Assembly: GCA_044370655.1 (NCBI GenBank)
Contig: JBILVD010000024.1
Span: forward strand, 1-14,779
Length of the DNA: 14,779 nt
From: CAZFPN01 sp044370655
GTDB lineage: Bacteria > Pseudomonadota > Alphaproteobacteria > Rickettsiales > Deianiraeaceae
Direction of reading: 5' to 3'
Below are positions 7,358 through 14,779 of this stretch, in pieces. The notes beneath the pieces are model-generated. The model saw only the letters and a program-made list of their open reading frames with translations, did not search any database and was not told where the DNA came from. Each line of letters begins with the position of its first letter. Position 1 is the stretch's first letter. The translations under genes were made by a program, and so were the position numbers.

Positions 7358-7734
7358 TTGGGTTGCGTGGCTTTGCTATTTTTTTACAAATAGAGGAAAG
7401 TCTGAACTTCAAAAATACAAAAATGCAAGCTAAAGGCTTGGCATTTGCCGTGAGGTAAATGACGGAAAGTGCAACAGAAAATAAACCGCCTGTAAAAAGG
7501 TAAGGGTGAAACGAGAGAAGTAAGAAGCTCTTAATATTTTTAGCAATAAAAATATTTGTAAACCCCATTTGAAGCAAGGCTAAGTAGGAAGTGATATCAC
7601 TCTTTTGAGTGAGTGTTTGTTTGTGTTTTAACATTTGCACTTCGGGTAAGCCGCTTGAGCGTTTTAGTGATAACTCGCCTAGATTAATAAAGCCAGCCTT
7701 AAAACAGCACAGAATTCAGCTTACAGCAACCCAA
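7358..7734 (+). ncRNA. rnpB: RNase P RNA, bacterial type A
   Basis: This is the catalytic RNA that removes tRNA 5' leaders. The ends are set by a 9-pair P1 helix, TTGGGTTGC (7358-7366) with GCAACCCAA (7726-7734). Conserved core pieces appear in the right order: GAGGAAAGTCTG, ACAGAAAATAAACCGCC, GGTAAGGGTGAAACG, GTAAACCCCATTTGAAGCAAGGC (CR-IV region), GGGTAAGCCGCTTGAGCG with its GGTAA tRNA-3'-end (CCA) contact, GATAACTCGCCTAGATTAATAA and ACAGAATTCAGCTTA. The length of about 377 bases and the layout match type A. The usual CCGGGC after GAGGAAAGT is replaced by CTGAAC, in line with AT drift. No good hairpin terminator follows; only an A-rich stretch separates it from the next promoter. Confidence 0.95.
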
Positions 7735-7745
7735 TAAAAAAAATC

Positions 7746-7774
7746 TTGCATTAAATCATAAAATATTGTATAAA
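7746..7774 (+). promoter_or_regulatory. Promoter of the large lipoprotein gene
   Basis: TTGCAT (7746-7751), a 17-base spacer and TATAAA (7769-7774) form a good sigma70-type promoter. The start near 7781 leaves a leader of about 22 bases before the ATG at 7804. Confidence 0.6.
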
Positions 7775-7803
7775 TGAAGAACGATACTAATTTTTAATTT
7801 AAA

Positions 7804-10800
7804 ATGGTCAATGTTTATAAATCGTTGTCATCTATTGTAATGATGATTGGAATTTTATCTTCTTGCGCAACTTCAAGTAAAAAAATAGATAATGGCAATA
7901 ATAATGTTGTTGTTGACCCTACGGACATAATTAATCCGCCTATTGAAATTGACAATGACAAATTTGCACCAAAATTAAAAGAGGTAAGAAATTCAAAGCG
8001 ATATAAAGCTTTTTTAAAAGAAGGTAATTCTTCTTCACAGGATATATCAAATTTAAACTATCACAAAGGTTTAGACAAACTAATAACATATGGACTTCTA
8101 AATCCTTCTAGCCCTGGTGAGCGTAGAATTGCATTTATAGGTCACAGAGTACAACATCAGTTTTTATCAAGTATTGCTACTATGACTTTTGGTAAAGATA
8201 GTATTTTTAACTGCTTAAAAGGAGAATGTACAAATGCAACAGAACAACAACAACAATATTTTGGAGGAAGCTCAAATCAAACTCTCTCTTTTTTAATTTT
8301 ACCACTTAATACAAACCCCGAAGGAAGTGCTAACGATAATAATGCATATTTTGGAATTGGTTCAAACGGCCCTGGAGTAAATCTTTATATGATAGAAAGT
8401 TCATCAAATGAAACTTACAACATTGATAACTTAACAACAGCTATCAAAAAAGCAACTTCACAAAAAGCTTATACATTACTTTACGATTTTGCAGATGGTC
8501 TAAGGTATAAAAATTCTTATAAGTGGGTAACGGGGCTAGATAATAGCTCTATTTTGTCATCTTCTGGTGTTGTAAGTGAAATTTCAAAACTTGAAGAGAT
8601 ATCGTCTGAATTGAAAACTTTTCTATCTTCCTCCCCAAACACTACTATAGTAATGCCAACAGGAACTTTAACTAAATATGGTCAAGATAGATTGACAAAT
8701 TTATTTGTCAACAGCTATAATCCGCTTGCTTACCAACTTTCATATGGTGTTTTTGGTTTAACGGAAAGTAAAAAAGTAGTTTTTACAGATGGGCTTTTAA
8801 CGGGTAATTTAGTCCAAATTTTACAATCTTCAAATCAGGTTAGTGCAAACGAAAATAGCATTGCTCTTTCCGTTCCTGTTTTTTCTAATGGTGAGAAAGA
8901 TAAAAAAGGAGATTTTATATACAATCCAGACAAAAAGGCTATTCTACCAGGAACATTGAGAGATTATTCTTTTGCGGTTGCAGTAAGAGAAGGTTTTGGA
9001 GCATCTCCTGAAACTCCAACATCAGGAGCTACATTTTCTGGAAGCGCAGCAGATTCATATAAAGTTTCTGAAGGGAGGTTTGCAAATATAACTCTTGGAG
9101 GGGCAATTAACATAATAGCGCAATATTCAGGAGATGAAAGAAAGGCGATTTCTTTGTTAAAAACAAATTATACAATAAAGAAATACGCTCCTACTCAAGT
9201 ATCAAACCTTACTTCAACTAATTATGAAACTGGAAAGTTTTACACCTTAGATAGAGGCAGCCTCTTAACCGCACTAGATAGTAGTTCAGGTAGTAGTTCA
9301 GATAATATATTTGCAAAAAAAATTCTAGCATATTTTGACCAATACGCATTGTTAAATGATGGAACTATTGCAAATGAAGTTACAGGCTCTGATATTAAAG
9401 GTTGGAATAGCATGACTAATGTGGATAAGGTTTCAAAAATAAAGGAAATATACGCAAATAAGCCAGAATTACTTGCTAAATTTATTACAGAAAACGATAT
9501 AATTGTTTGCGATGGAGCTTGTAAGACTGATAATTCAAACATAATTTTCATGAATGGACAGTTTGGAAGTTCGGAGGATTTTAAGGTTGAAAAAAAACCT
9601 TATACATATGTTGATAAAAATGGCGAATTTCAAATAGGAGAGTCTATAATTTATAAATATAAAGATCAAATTATTACATCTAATCTTTTTGGTAATGGTA
9701 TAATAAGTTTTGATGATATAGATAAAACAAAGGTAAAAGGCACAAATCATAATATTTTTAACACAAAAGCCTCTTTATCTTCTTTGTTTGGAAATGCATT
9801 TGCAAATTCTGGTTTAGATAAAACAAATGTTACTCTTGGAGCCGTTTATGAAGACACGAAAACAGACGATGTAATGTCTGTAGTTTTAGTGAATGATGCT
9901 AATTTAATTAAAGCCAAAAGAGGAAGTGCGATTAGAAATTTTGCAGACAAAAGCTTAGTAACAGAAAATGCAAGATTTAACTTTGGTAAAATCAAATTTG
10001 GATTTACAGCTTCTCAAAAACAAGAGAAAAATGAAATACTAAAAAGTATGACAGATTATAAAACTCTTTTGGAAGGAAAAGATGAAAATCTTGCAACCAC
10101 AAATGACATTAGCTTTATTATTCCCCTCTCCTCAAGCATAAGTGTTGGGGTTTTAACTAAAGGTGAAAATTTAGACATTTTAAGACTTTCCTCAAACTCC
10201 GAAGGATTTAGTTTAATTTCAAAAAATAACGGATTTAGACAAACACACTCTAGCTTTGTTTCAATTTTTGAAGCAGGAAAAAATTTAAGGGCAACATCTT
10301 TTAAATTTAACGGAACATACTCTAATTTTAATATAATCACTGCTTTTAATGAAAAAGAAAATATATACACAGGGAAAAATGAAGCTAAATACTTAGGAAT
10401 GCTTGAAAGTGAGGTTAAAAAAGGTGACAATACTTCCAAATTCTCACTTGGAGTGTTAAATGAGGAAGCTTCTATTTATGGCTCCCACTTTGCTGGAGGT
10501 ATGGCAATTGAAGGCTCAACAACTGCATTTTTAGGTTTTGAAACAAAACAAAAATTATCTTCAGGATTTTTTGGATTGTTCGGCTTTAATTATGGAGTGT
10601 CTTTTGTTAAAGAGGGTAAGGTAAGCTTGATACAAAACTTCACTAATATACACTCTTCTAATATAAATGCTGGAATAGGCTATGAAGGTGTATTTGGAGT
10701 TGTTGCGTTTAATTACTCCACAGGTCTTGCCTCTCACTATGGTAATGCAACTGCATTTAATGGTAAAGACTATAAAAATTTTAGTTTAAAATCAGATTCA

Positions 10801-10947
10801 GTAGAGCAAAACTTTGAGTTAAGCTTTGCAAATAGACAAACTCAAAACTCTAACATAAAATTAGCTTTAATTCACACGGAAAATGTAGCTAATATTCAAG
10901 GGGAAAGGCAAAATTTTATTGCACTTAAGTTAAGTAAAAAATTCTAA
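7804..10947 (+). CDS. Large surface lipoprotein with a beta-barrel-like C-terminus; possible degenerate subtilase-type autotransporter
   Basis: This is a 1047-residue protein of no family I can name with confidence. The N-terminus is a lipoprotein signal: hydrophobic stretch then lipobox LSSC, with Cys21 as the lipidation site, followed by a polar Asn/Asp-rich linker. The C-terminal ~350 residues alternate polar and nonpolar, with many Gly/Phe/Asn strands, and the chain ends in Phe (ALKLSKKF), as expected for an outer-membrane barrel. The N-terminal half follows the order of S8 autotransporters: a helix then GERRIAFIG (about 106), TTIVMPTGTLTKYG (about 279), then SGATFSGSAAD (about 407) and LGGAINIIAQYSG. 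The catalytic Asp and the HGTH motif are not visible, and the Ser motif is changed, so any such domain would be inactive. Two small Cys pairs (Cys137/Cys142 and Cys569/Cys573) could be disulfides. Seen: lipobox, composition, C-terminal Phe. Inferred: surface display and subtilase ancestry. Confidence 0.75.
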   Translation: MVNVYKSLSSIVMMIGILSSCATSSKKIDNGNNNVVVDPTDIINPPIEIDNDKFAPKLKEVRNSKRYKAFLKEGNSSSQDISNLNYHKGLDKLITYGLLNPSSPGERRIAFIGHRVQHQFLSSIATMTFGKDSIFNCLKGECTNATEQQQQYFGGSSNQTLSFLILPLNTNPEGSANDNNAYFGIGSNGPGVNLYMIESSSNETYNIDNLTTAIKKATSQKAYTLLYDFADGLRYKNSYKWVTGLDNSSILSSSGVVSEISKLEEISSELKTFLSSSPNTTIVMPTGTLTKYGQDRLTNLFVNSYNPLAYQLSYGVFGLTESKKVVFTDGLLTGNLVQILQSSNQVSANENSIALSVPVFSNGEKDKKGDFIYNPDKKAILPGTLRDYSFAVAVREGFGASPETPTSGATFSGSAADSYKVSEGRFANITLGGAINIIAQYSGDERKAISLLKTNYTIKKYAPTQVSNLTSTNYETGKFYTLDRGSLLTALDSSSGSSSDNIFAKKILAYFDQYALLNDGTIANEVTGSDIKGWNSMTNVDKVSKIKEIYANKPELLAKFITENDIIVCDGACKTDNSNIIFMNGQFGSSEDFKVEKKPYTYVDKNGEFQIGESIIYKYKDQIITSNLFGNGIISFDDIDKTKVKGTNHNIFNTKASLSSLFGNAFANSGLDKTNVTLGAVYEDTKTDDVMSVVLVNDANLIKAKRGSAIRNFADKSLVTENARFNFGKIKFGFTASQKQEKNEILKSMTDYKTLLEGKDENLATTNDISFIIPLSSSISVGVLTKGENLDILRLSSNSEGFSLISKNNGFRQTHSSFVSIFEAGKNLRATSFKFNGTYSNFNIITAFNEKENIYTGKNEAKYLGMLESEVKKGDNTSKFSLGVLNEEASIYGSHFAGGMAIEGSTTAFLGFETKQKLSSGFFGLFGFNYGVSFVKEGKVSLIQNFTNIHSSNINAGIGYEGVFGVVAFNYSTGLASHYGNATAFNGKDYKNFSLKSDSVEQNFELSFANRQTQNSNIKLALIHTENVANIQGERQNFIALKLSKKF

Positions 10948-10959
10948 AGAAAGCAATAT

Positions 10960-11017
10960 TTAACCTTCCCTTCTTAGTGAATTAAAACGGAAGTTAATTT
11001 TAATTATTTTTTTTTAA
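10960..11017. terminator. Possible terminator between the convergent lipoprotein and HHE genes
   Basis: TTAACCTTCC (10960-10969) can pair with GGAAGTTAA (10989-10997) with one bulged base and a 19-base loop, followed by TTTTAATTA and a T9 run. The large loop and bulge make it weak. The T run overlaps the 3' end of the minus-strand gene. Confidence 0.35.
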
Positions 11018-11476
11018 TATTCGCATTATTTTAAAAGTAAAAAACTTGATTTTAGACCGTTTGAATTCTAAAAATTGATAACCCAATTTTATCTCCTTCT
11101 TTTTATCTAAAATTTTTTTGCTATTTGCAAACACAACCTTCTCCTCTTGCCTTAAATAATGATGGAAGTGATTTTTAAGTTCCATAACTTTTTTTTGCCA
11201 ATTTAAACCTTCATTAAATAACTTAATTAAATTTAATGACGTAAGATGTATTTTTTTATGTAGCTCTATCAAGTTTTGTATTTTTCTTTCAATTTCTAAA
11301 TGTTTCAATAAAAACTCGTAAAGTAACAAACTTTCAAGCTCAAAAGTAAGCTTACATTCACTTTCAATTTCATATATTATATCCTGAACTTTAAGTTTAT
11401 CAGTATGCTCCAAAACCTCTTCTAAAAGCCTTTTCATTTTTTCATGGCTACTTTTGATTTGATAATAAATACTCAT
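11000..11476 (-). CDS. Hemerythrin-like HHE cation-binding domain protein
   Basis: A 158-residue, mostly helical, Lys/Glu-rich protein. The spacing of His and acidic residues fits the four-helix hemerythrin fold that binds a di-iron centre: His11 (IKSSHEKM), His59-x3-Glu63 (FLLKHLEIERK), His73 and/or His77 (LHKKIH) and His106-x4-Glu111 (HHYLRQEEKVVF). HHE proteins are known to sense or carry O2 or handle iron and nitrosative stress; which applies here cannot be told. The last ~30 residues are very basic (RSKIKFFTFKIMRILKKNN) and lie outside the domain. It lies 59 bases downstream of pdxJ on the same strand and may be co-transcribed with it. The ATG at 11476 starts directly with the domain; no Shine-Dalgarno is visible. 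Confidence 0.7.
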   Translation of the reverse strand: MSIYYQIKSSHEKMKRLLEEVLEHTDKLKVQDIIYEIESECKLTFELESLLLYEFLLKHLEIERKIQNLIELHKKIHLTSLNLIKLFNEGLNWQKKVMELKNHFHHYLRQEEKVVFANSKKILDKKKEIKLGYQFLEFKRSKIKFFTFKIMRILKKNN

Positions 11477-11535
11477 AAAATTATAAAAAACTTTTGCAGA
11501 AGCTTTTTACAACTTTAAAAAGAATATTTCAAGTA

Positions 11536-12234
11536 TTAATTTATTAACTTTTTCATTTTTTCCACAACCTGAAAAAGACCAACAAAAATACTCTCCGTTA
11601 TTAAAAAATGACCGATGTGTAAGGTGGAAATTTCTTTAATTGTTGCAATTTTTGAAGCGGAGGAAAATGTAAGCCCATGCCCCGCATGAACATTTAAACC
11701 TAAGTTTTTTGCAAATTTAGCACAGGTTTTTAATTTTAAAAATTCCTCTTCTTCGTTAAAGTCAGCAAGTCTCCCTGTGTGAAGCTCCACAGTCTCTGCT
11801 CCTAGCTCAAATGCTTGCTCAATTGTATTTTTATCTGGCTCTATAAAAAGTGAAACACTAATATCATTCTCCTTTAGTTTTTTGATACTTACTTTTAATT
11901 TATTTTTATTCAAAAAAACATTCAACCCTCCTTCTGTTGTTATTTCTTCTCTTTTTTCTGGCACGAGGCAAACAAATTTTGGTTTTAATAAAATTGCTTT
12001 TTCAATCATTTCATCTGTTTGTGCAATTTCAAAATTCACAGGCAATAAGCCACACTTACAAATTTCATCAGCGTCTTTATCTCTAATATGCCTTCTATCT
12101 TCTCTTAAATGAATAGTTACAATCTCCCCTCCCGCTTTTTTAATTATTTCTAAAGCACGAAGAAGGTCGGGATAGCTTGAATTTCTTGCATTTCTAATAG
12201 TTGCGATGTGGTCTATATTTACACTTAAAATCAT
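11536..12234 (-). CDS. pdxJ: Pyridoxine 5'-phosphate synthase PdxJ
   Basis: PdxJ condenses 3-amino-2-oxopropyl phosphate with 1-deoxy-xylulose 5-phosphate to pyridoxine 5'-phosphate, the ring-closing step of the DXP-dependent vitamin B6 pathway, in the cytosol. The 232-residue protein is a complete TIM barrel of normal length. Family blocks are all present: VNIDHIATIRNAR (residues 5-17), HLREDRRHI with catalytic His42, PVNFE with Glu69 (matching E. coli His45 and Glu72), CLVPEKREEITTEGGLNV, and NVHAGHGLTF with the third catalytic His, ending LHIGHFLITESIFVGLFQVV. The ATG at 12234 is right at the conserved N-terminus. It is divergent from mlaD with only 67 bases between the start codons. The pathway partner PdxA and the DXP synthase gene are not in this window. 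Confidence 0.96.
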   Translation of the reverse strand: MILSVNIDHIATIRNARNSSYPDLLRALEIIKKAGGEIVTIHLREDRRHIRDKDADEICKCGLLPVNFEIAQTDEMIEKAILLKPKFVCLVPEKREEITTEGGLNVFLNKNKLKVSIKKLKENDISVSLFIEPDKNTIEQAFELGAETVELHTGRLADFNEEEEFLKLKTCAKFAKNLGLNVHAGHGLTFSSASKIATIKEISTLHIGHFLITESIFVGLFQVVEKMKKLIN

Positions 12235-12249
12235 TTTTTTAAAAAAAAC

Positions 12250-12280
12250 TTTACTTTTAAAAGAAGATAGTATTTATAAT
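12250..12280 (+). promoter_or_regulatory. Promoter of the mlaD-pgsA-murF operon
   Basis: A perfect TATAAT (12275-12280) is preceded by TTTACT (12250-12255, spacer 19) or TTACTT (12251-12256, spacer 18). The start near 12287 gives a leader of about 15 bases to the mlaD ATG. It lies in the short gap shared with the divergent pdxJ, whose own promoter I could not define. Confidence 0.55.
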
Positions 12281-12301
12281 TTTACAAGATGTTTTTTATT
12301 T

Positions 12302-12745
12302 ATGTATAAAAAATTTGATTTATTTTTTGGTTTTTTTGTAATTGGAGTCTTTGCGTGGTTCCTTTTTATATTGCTTTCTTCTGTATTTAACTTCTCTGTG
12401 AGATACTATACTCTCAACGCCGCCTTCTCATCTGCGGAAGGCATTGCAAGAGGCTCTGATGTTAAAATTGCAGGCGTTAGAGTTGGAGATGTAACTTCCA
12501 TTAAGGTTAATAGCAAAACATTTAGTGCGGAAGTGCAAATAAGAGTGAATGATAAATTTTCAATACCAATTGATAGCTCCGCCTCTATTCAAAGTTCTGG
12601 TATTTTAGGAGGTAAATTTATAGAACTTTCACCGGGAATTGAGGAGGAGAATTTAAGAAATGGAGATACAATAAAAATTACACAAAGCTCTTTAAATTTA
12701 GAGAAGTTAATTTCCACTTTTGCATCAGGCGGTTTGAAAAACTAG
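12302..12745 (+). CDS. mlaD: MlaD, MCE-domain subunit of the outer-membrane lipid transport system
   Basis: MlaD is the membrane-anchored, periplasmic lipid-binding subunit of the MlaFEDB ABC complex that moves phospholipids between inner and outer membrane. The protein has 147 residues: a short basic start (MYKKFD), one transmembrane helix (about 7-29, FFGFFVIGVFAWFLFILLSS), then an MCE domain with the signature AEGIARGSDVKIAGVRVGDV, the strand SAEVQIRVNDKFSIP, SSGILGGKFIELSPG and the hydrophobic C-terminal segment around LNLEKLIS that lines the pore. This size is typical of single-MCE proteobacterial MlaD. The frame is open upstream, but ATG 12302 gives the expected N-terminus. It is the first gene of the operon; the pgsA start follows ten bases after its stop. 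The other Mla subunits are not in the window. Confidence 0.9.
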   Translation: MYKKFDLFFGFFVIGVFAWFLFILLSSVFNFSVRYYTLNAAFSSAEGIARGSDVKIAGVRVGDVTSIKVNSKTFSAEVQIRVNDKFSIPIDSSASIQSSGILGGKFIELSPGIEEENLRNGDTIKITQSSLNLEKLISTFASGGLKN

Positions 12746-12755
12746 TTATATTTGT

Positions 12756-13352
12756 ATGAAAATGCTAGCCTCAATACCAAATCTTTTAACAATTTCAAGA
12801 ATAATATCAACCATATTCATGGTATTTTATTATTACTTCAACACTCCATTTAAGTATGAAGTTTTGTATATTATCTTTGTTCTTTCAAGTATTTCAGACT
12901 TTTTTGATGGATATCTATCAAGAAAATGGAATGCCGTTTCTAAATTTGGAACATGTATGGATCCAATCTCGGATAAATTGCTTTTAATAATCTCGGTTGT
13001 CATTTTAATTGATGCAAAAGCAATTAATATTATTGTAGCATTTATCTTGATAGCTAGAGAAATCATTATTTCTGGGCTTAGAGAGTTTTTGGCTTTATCC
13101 AAGATAAACTTACCAGTTTCTCGCATTGCAAAGTGGAAAACCGCTTTTCAATTAATTGCAATTGCAGGATGTTTTTTAATTAAAAGTGAGGTCATAATTA
13201 ACGGCCTTTCTCCATTTTTTACCTTACCACCTTTTAATTTATTCTTCCTACACCTTGAATTCATAACTCAAATTGCACTTTTACTTGCCGTTTATACAAC
13301 TCTACACACTGGAGTTTTATATATTTGGAAGTCTCGCCATCATCTAAAATAA
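12756..13352 (+). CDS. pgsA: CDP-diacylglycerol--glycerol-3-phosphate 3-phosphatidyltransferase
   Basis: PgsA is an inner-membrane enzyme that makes phosphatidylglycerol phosphate from CDP-diacylglycerol and glycerol-3-phosphate, the committed step to phosphatidylglycerol and cardiolipin. The 198-residue protein begins with the usual SIPNLLTISRII and carries the CDP-alcohol phosphotransferase motif with all four metal-binding Asp: Asp48-x2-Asp51-Gly-x2-Ser55-Arg56-x8-Gly65-x3-Asp69-x3-Asp73. The normal Ala of DGxxAR is Ser55, a mild change. Several hydrophobic segments and the AREIIISGLREF block also fit PgsA rather than other family members. ATG 12756 is used, with a second in-frame ATG at 12762 as an alternative. 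It sits between mlaD and murF in a tight operon, linking phospholipid synthesis, lipid transport and wall synthesis. Confidence 0.93.
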   Translation: MKMLASIPNLLTISRIISTIFMVFYYYFNTPFKYEVLYIIFVLSSISDFFDGYLSRKWNAVSKFGTCMDPISDKLLLIISVVILIDAKAINIIVAFILIAREIIISGLREFLALSKINLPVSRIAKWKTAFQLIAIAGCFLIKSEVIINGLSPFFTLPPFNLFFLHLEFITQIALLLAVYTTLHTGVLYIWKSRHHLK

Positions 13353-13353
13353 T

Positions 13354-14625
13354 ATGCAAGAAAAAACGGAAAAAATACTTAACCATTCGCATTTTGTTTT
13401 TGATAGCAGAAGTGTAAAAAAAGGAAGTGTCTTCATTGCTTTAACAACGGGTGCAAGAGATGGAAACAGCTTTGCAAAAATTGCCTTTCAAACAGGGGCG
13501 GACTTTCTTATTTTAAGTCGTGAACCAGATTTTGAAATTGATGAAGATAGATATATTATTGTTGATAATACTTTGGAGTTTTTAACTAAGCTTGCCTATT
13601 TAAAATTTGAAGCATTGAAGAAAAATGGAGTAAAAAGCATTGCAATTACAGGTAGTATAGGCAAAACCACAACGAAAGATTTTTTGATTTATCTTTTAAA
13701 ATCAAGTGGAAAAAAAGTTTTTGGAACTTTGGGAAATTTCAACAATCACATAGGTTTGCCAATCACAATTTTAAACACTCCATTTGATATAGATTTTTTA
13801 GTTTTGGAAATGGGAATGAACGCTCTAGGGGAAATCTCTCGCCTAATTAAAATTGCAAATACTGATGTTCGCATTATAACAAATATCTCGCCTGCACATA
13901 TGGGTAATTTTCAAGAAGGTTTTTATGGTATTTTTAAAGCAAAAAAGGAGATACTGGAAAATAGCACAAAGTCTACAATTTTAATCACAATTCCATATTT
14001 AGCATTTTTAAATCAAATAGAGAGAGACTTTGTAGGTAAAATAAATTTAACTCCTAAATTGCAAGAATATTTTATAAAAGAAGGTAAGACGTTTTTTTCT
14101 GTTCACAATAAAAATTTTGTTATAAATAGGCTTGCAACCGAAGAGTGGCTTTCTTTAATTTTAATTAGCTTTGAAGTAATTTTGCATTTTGGTTTGCCCT
14201 TGCCCGAGGATTTATCACACTTTGAGTTACCATCAGGTAGAGGAGACGAGACGGAACTTTCTTCAAATTGCATTTTAATTGATGAGAGCTATAATGCAAG
14301 CCCAAATGCTGTTGTCAATGCAATTAAAACTCTTAGTCTTTTTGATGGAAAAAAGCTTGCGATAATTGGAGGAATGAAGGAGCTTGGAAATTTTGAGGAA
14401 GAAGAGCATAAAAAAATTTTTGATTTTGTAAATTCGTTTAAAGATATTGATAAAATTTTTGTAGGAAGGGAGTTTGAGTTTGTGGAGCATAATTGGTTTT
14501 TGACAAGTGAAGATTTGATAAAAAGTTTTGATTTAAAAAACTTGCAAAAATATAATGTCATTTTGGTAAAAGCTTCAAATTCTGTTAATCTTACTAAATT
14601 TTGCGAGTATATAAAGCCTGCTTGA
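13354..14625 (+). CDS. murF: UDP-N-acetylmuramoyl-tripeptide--D-alanyl-D-alanine ligase
   Basis: MurF adds D-Ala-D-Ala to the UDP-MurNAc-tripeptide using ATP, the last cytosolic step to the muropeptide. The 423 residues contain the N-terminal UDP-binding DSR (17-19) and KGSVFIAL, the ATP P-loop ITGSIGKTTTKD (about 98-109), GNFNNHIGLPITIL, VLEMGMNALGEI, NISPAHMGNF, the loop before the C-terminal domain with DESYNASPNAV, and IGGMKELG. This is slightly shorter than the ~450 residues common in proteobacteria, mainly in the central and C-terminal domains. Its ATG comes one base after the pgsA stop, so translation is probably coupled. It shows that the organism makes peptidoglycan precursors. It contains the same AGAGAGAGA string (14019-14027) as the R-M gene, here in an intact frame. 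Confidence 0.95.
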   Translation: MQEKTEKILNHSHFVFDSRSVKKGSVFIALTTGARDGNSFAKIAFQTGADFLILSREPDFEIDEDRYIIVDNTLEFLTKLAYLKFEALKKNGVKSIAITGSIGKTTTKDFLIYLLKSSGKKVFGTLGNFNNHIGLPITILNTPFDIDFLVLEMGMNALGEISRLIKIANTDVRIITNISPAHMGNFQEGFYGIFKAKKEILENSTKSTILITIPYLAFLNQIERDFVGKINLTPKLQEYFIKEGKTFFSVHNKNFVINRLATEEWLSLILISFEVILHFGLPLPEDLSHFELPSGRGDETELSSNCILIDESYNASPNAVVNAIKTLSLFDGKKLAIIGGMKELGNFEEEEHKKIFDFVNSFKDIDKIFVGREFEFVEHNWFLTSEDLIKSFDLKNLQKYNVILVKASNSVNLTKFCEYIKPA

Positions 14626-14653
14626 TAGTATTTAAAAGGTAAATTTTTCACCT

Positions 14654-14685
14654 GTTAAGGTTGTATTTTTCAACCTTAACTTTTT
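14654..14685 (+). terminator. Rho-independent terminator of the mlaD-pgsA-murF operon
   Basis: GTTAAGGTTG (14654-14663) and CAACCTTAAC (14671-14680) form a perfect 10-pair stem with loop TATTTTT, followed by T5. It lies 28 bases after the murF stop. Confidence 0.85.
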
Positions 14686-14779
14686 GGTATATAGGACTTT
14701 CTTGGCTTACTTCTGCGGTTTTAAAAAATTTGTATAAAGTCTTCATAATATGTGTCATCATTTTTTTAGGTATCCTTAA
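14686..14779. other. Right-end intergenic sequence, no supported gene
   Basis: The last 94 bases carry no plausible plus-strand gene. A 37-codon minus-strand frame (ATG at 14761, stop at 14648) exists but runs through the terminator hairpin and is not supported. Confidence 0.4.

Noticed and set aside
7302..7640. Minus-strand 112-codon frame
   Set aside because: It lies almost wholly within the conserved core of RNase P RNA.
14019..14027. AGAGAGAGA in murF as a phase-variation site
   Set aside because: It is in frame in an intact essential gene (IERDF); it serves as a caution that the tract can occur by chance.
14289..14651. Minus-strand 120-codon frame over the 3' end of murF
   Set aside because: It is antisense to a conserved, clearly coding region and has no family motif.
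14648..14761. Minus-strand 37-codon frame with ATG at 14761
   Set aside because: It is short, has no recognisable motif, and its last third is the murF operon terminator hairpin.
1..14779. CRISPR arrays, tRNA genes, riboswitches
   Set aside because: No regularly spaced repeats, no cloverleaf with a TTC loop and no known riboswitch core were seen in the gaps.

Overview
The window is a piece of a strongly AT-rich bacterial chromosome with short intergenic gaps. It carries a mix of housekeeping genes (dnaX, rnpB, pdxJ, mlaD, pgsA, murF) and accessory genes (two DNA modification/restriction loci, one decayed insertion sequence, one large lipoprotein). A minimal DnaX, a single-domain MlaD, PdxJ, a type-A RNase P RNA and almost no Shine-Dalgarno motifs fit a genome-reduced, didermic, peptidoglycan-making proteobacterium. 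A Rickettsiales-like alphaproteobacterium is my best guess, but this is inference; no 16S or ribosomal protein gene is present to settle it.

Layout. 1-1085: 3' part of a DNA methyltransferase fused to an Mrr-like PD-(D/E)XK nuclease domain and an Ig/PKD-like tail. 1195-2325: dnaX, ending where the gamma part normally ends. About 2380-3620: remnant of an IS1595-family element, with a strong promoter, a frameshifted transposase and a small trailing gene. 3610-7254: a large single-chain restriction-modification-specificity gene, broken by two frame changes, each at an identical AGAGAGAGA tract. 7358-7734: rnpB. 7804-10947: a 1047-residue lipoprotein with a barrel-like C-terminus and a possibly degenerate subtilase-like N-terminal half. 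11000-12234 (minus): a hemerythrin-like HHE protein and pdxJ. 12302-14625: mlaD-pgsA-murF, a tight operon closed by a perfect hairpin terminator at 14654-14685.

How it fits together. The right third serves the envelope and cofactors: MlaD handles phospholipid transport, PgsA phosphatidylglycerol synthesis, MurF the peptidoglycan precursor and PdxJ vitamin B6. The left half looks like an accessory/defence island dropped around dnaX. The most interesting part is the single-chain R-M-S gene. As sequenced it lacks an in-phase ATG and has lost its second target-recognition domain from the reading frame. Loss of one AG unit at 3629-3637 and gain of one at 6680-6688 would rebuild a continuous ATG-started protein. 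That suggests either phase variation of restriction and specificity, or decay at slippage-prone sites.
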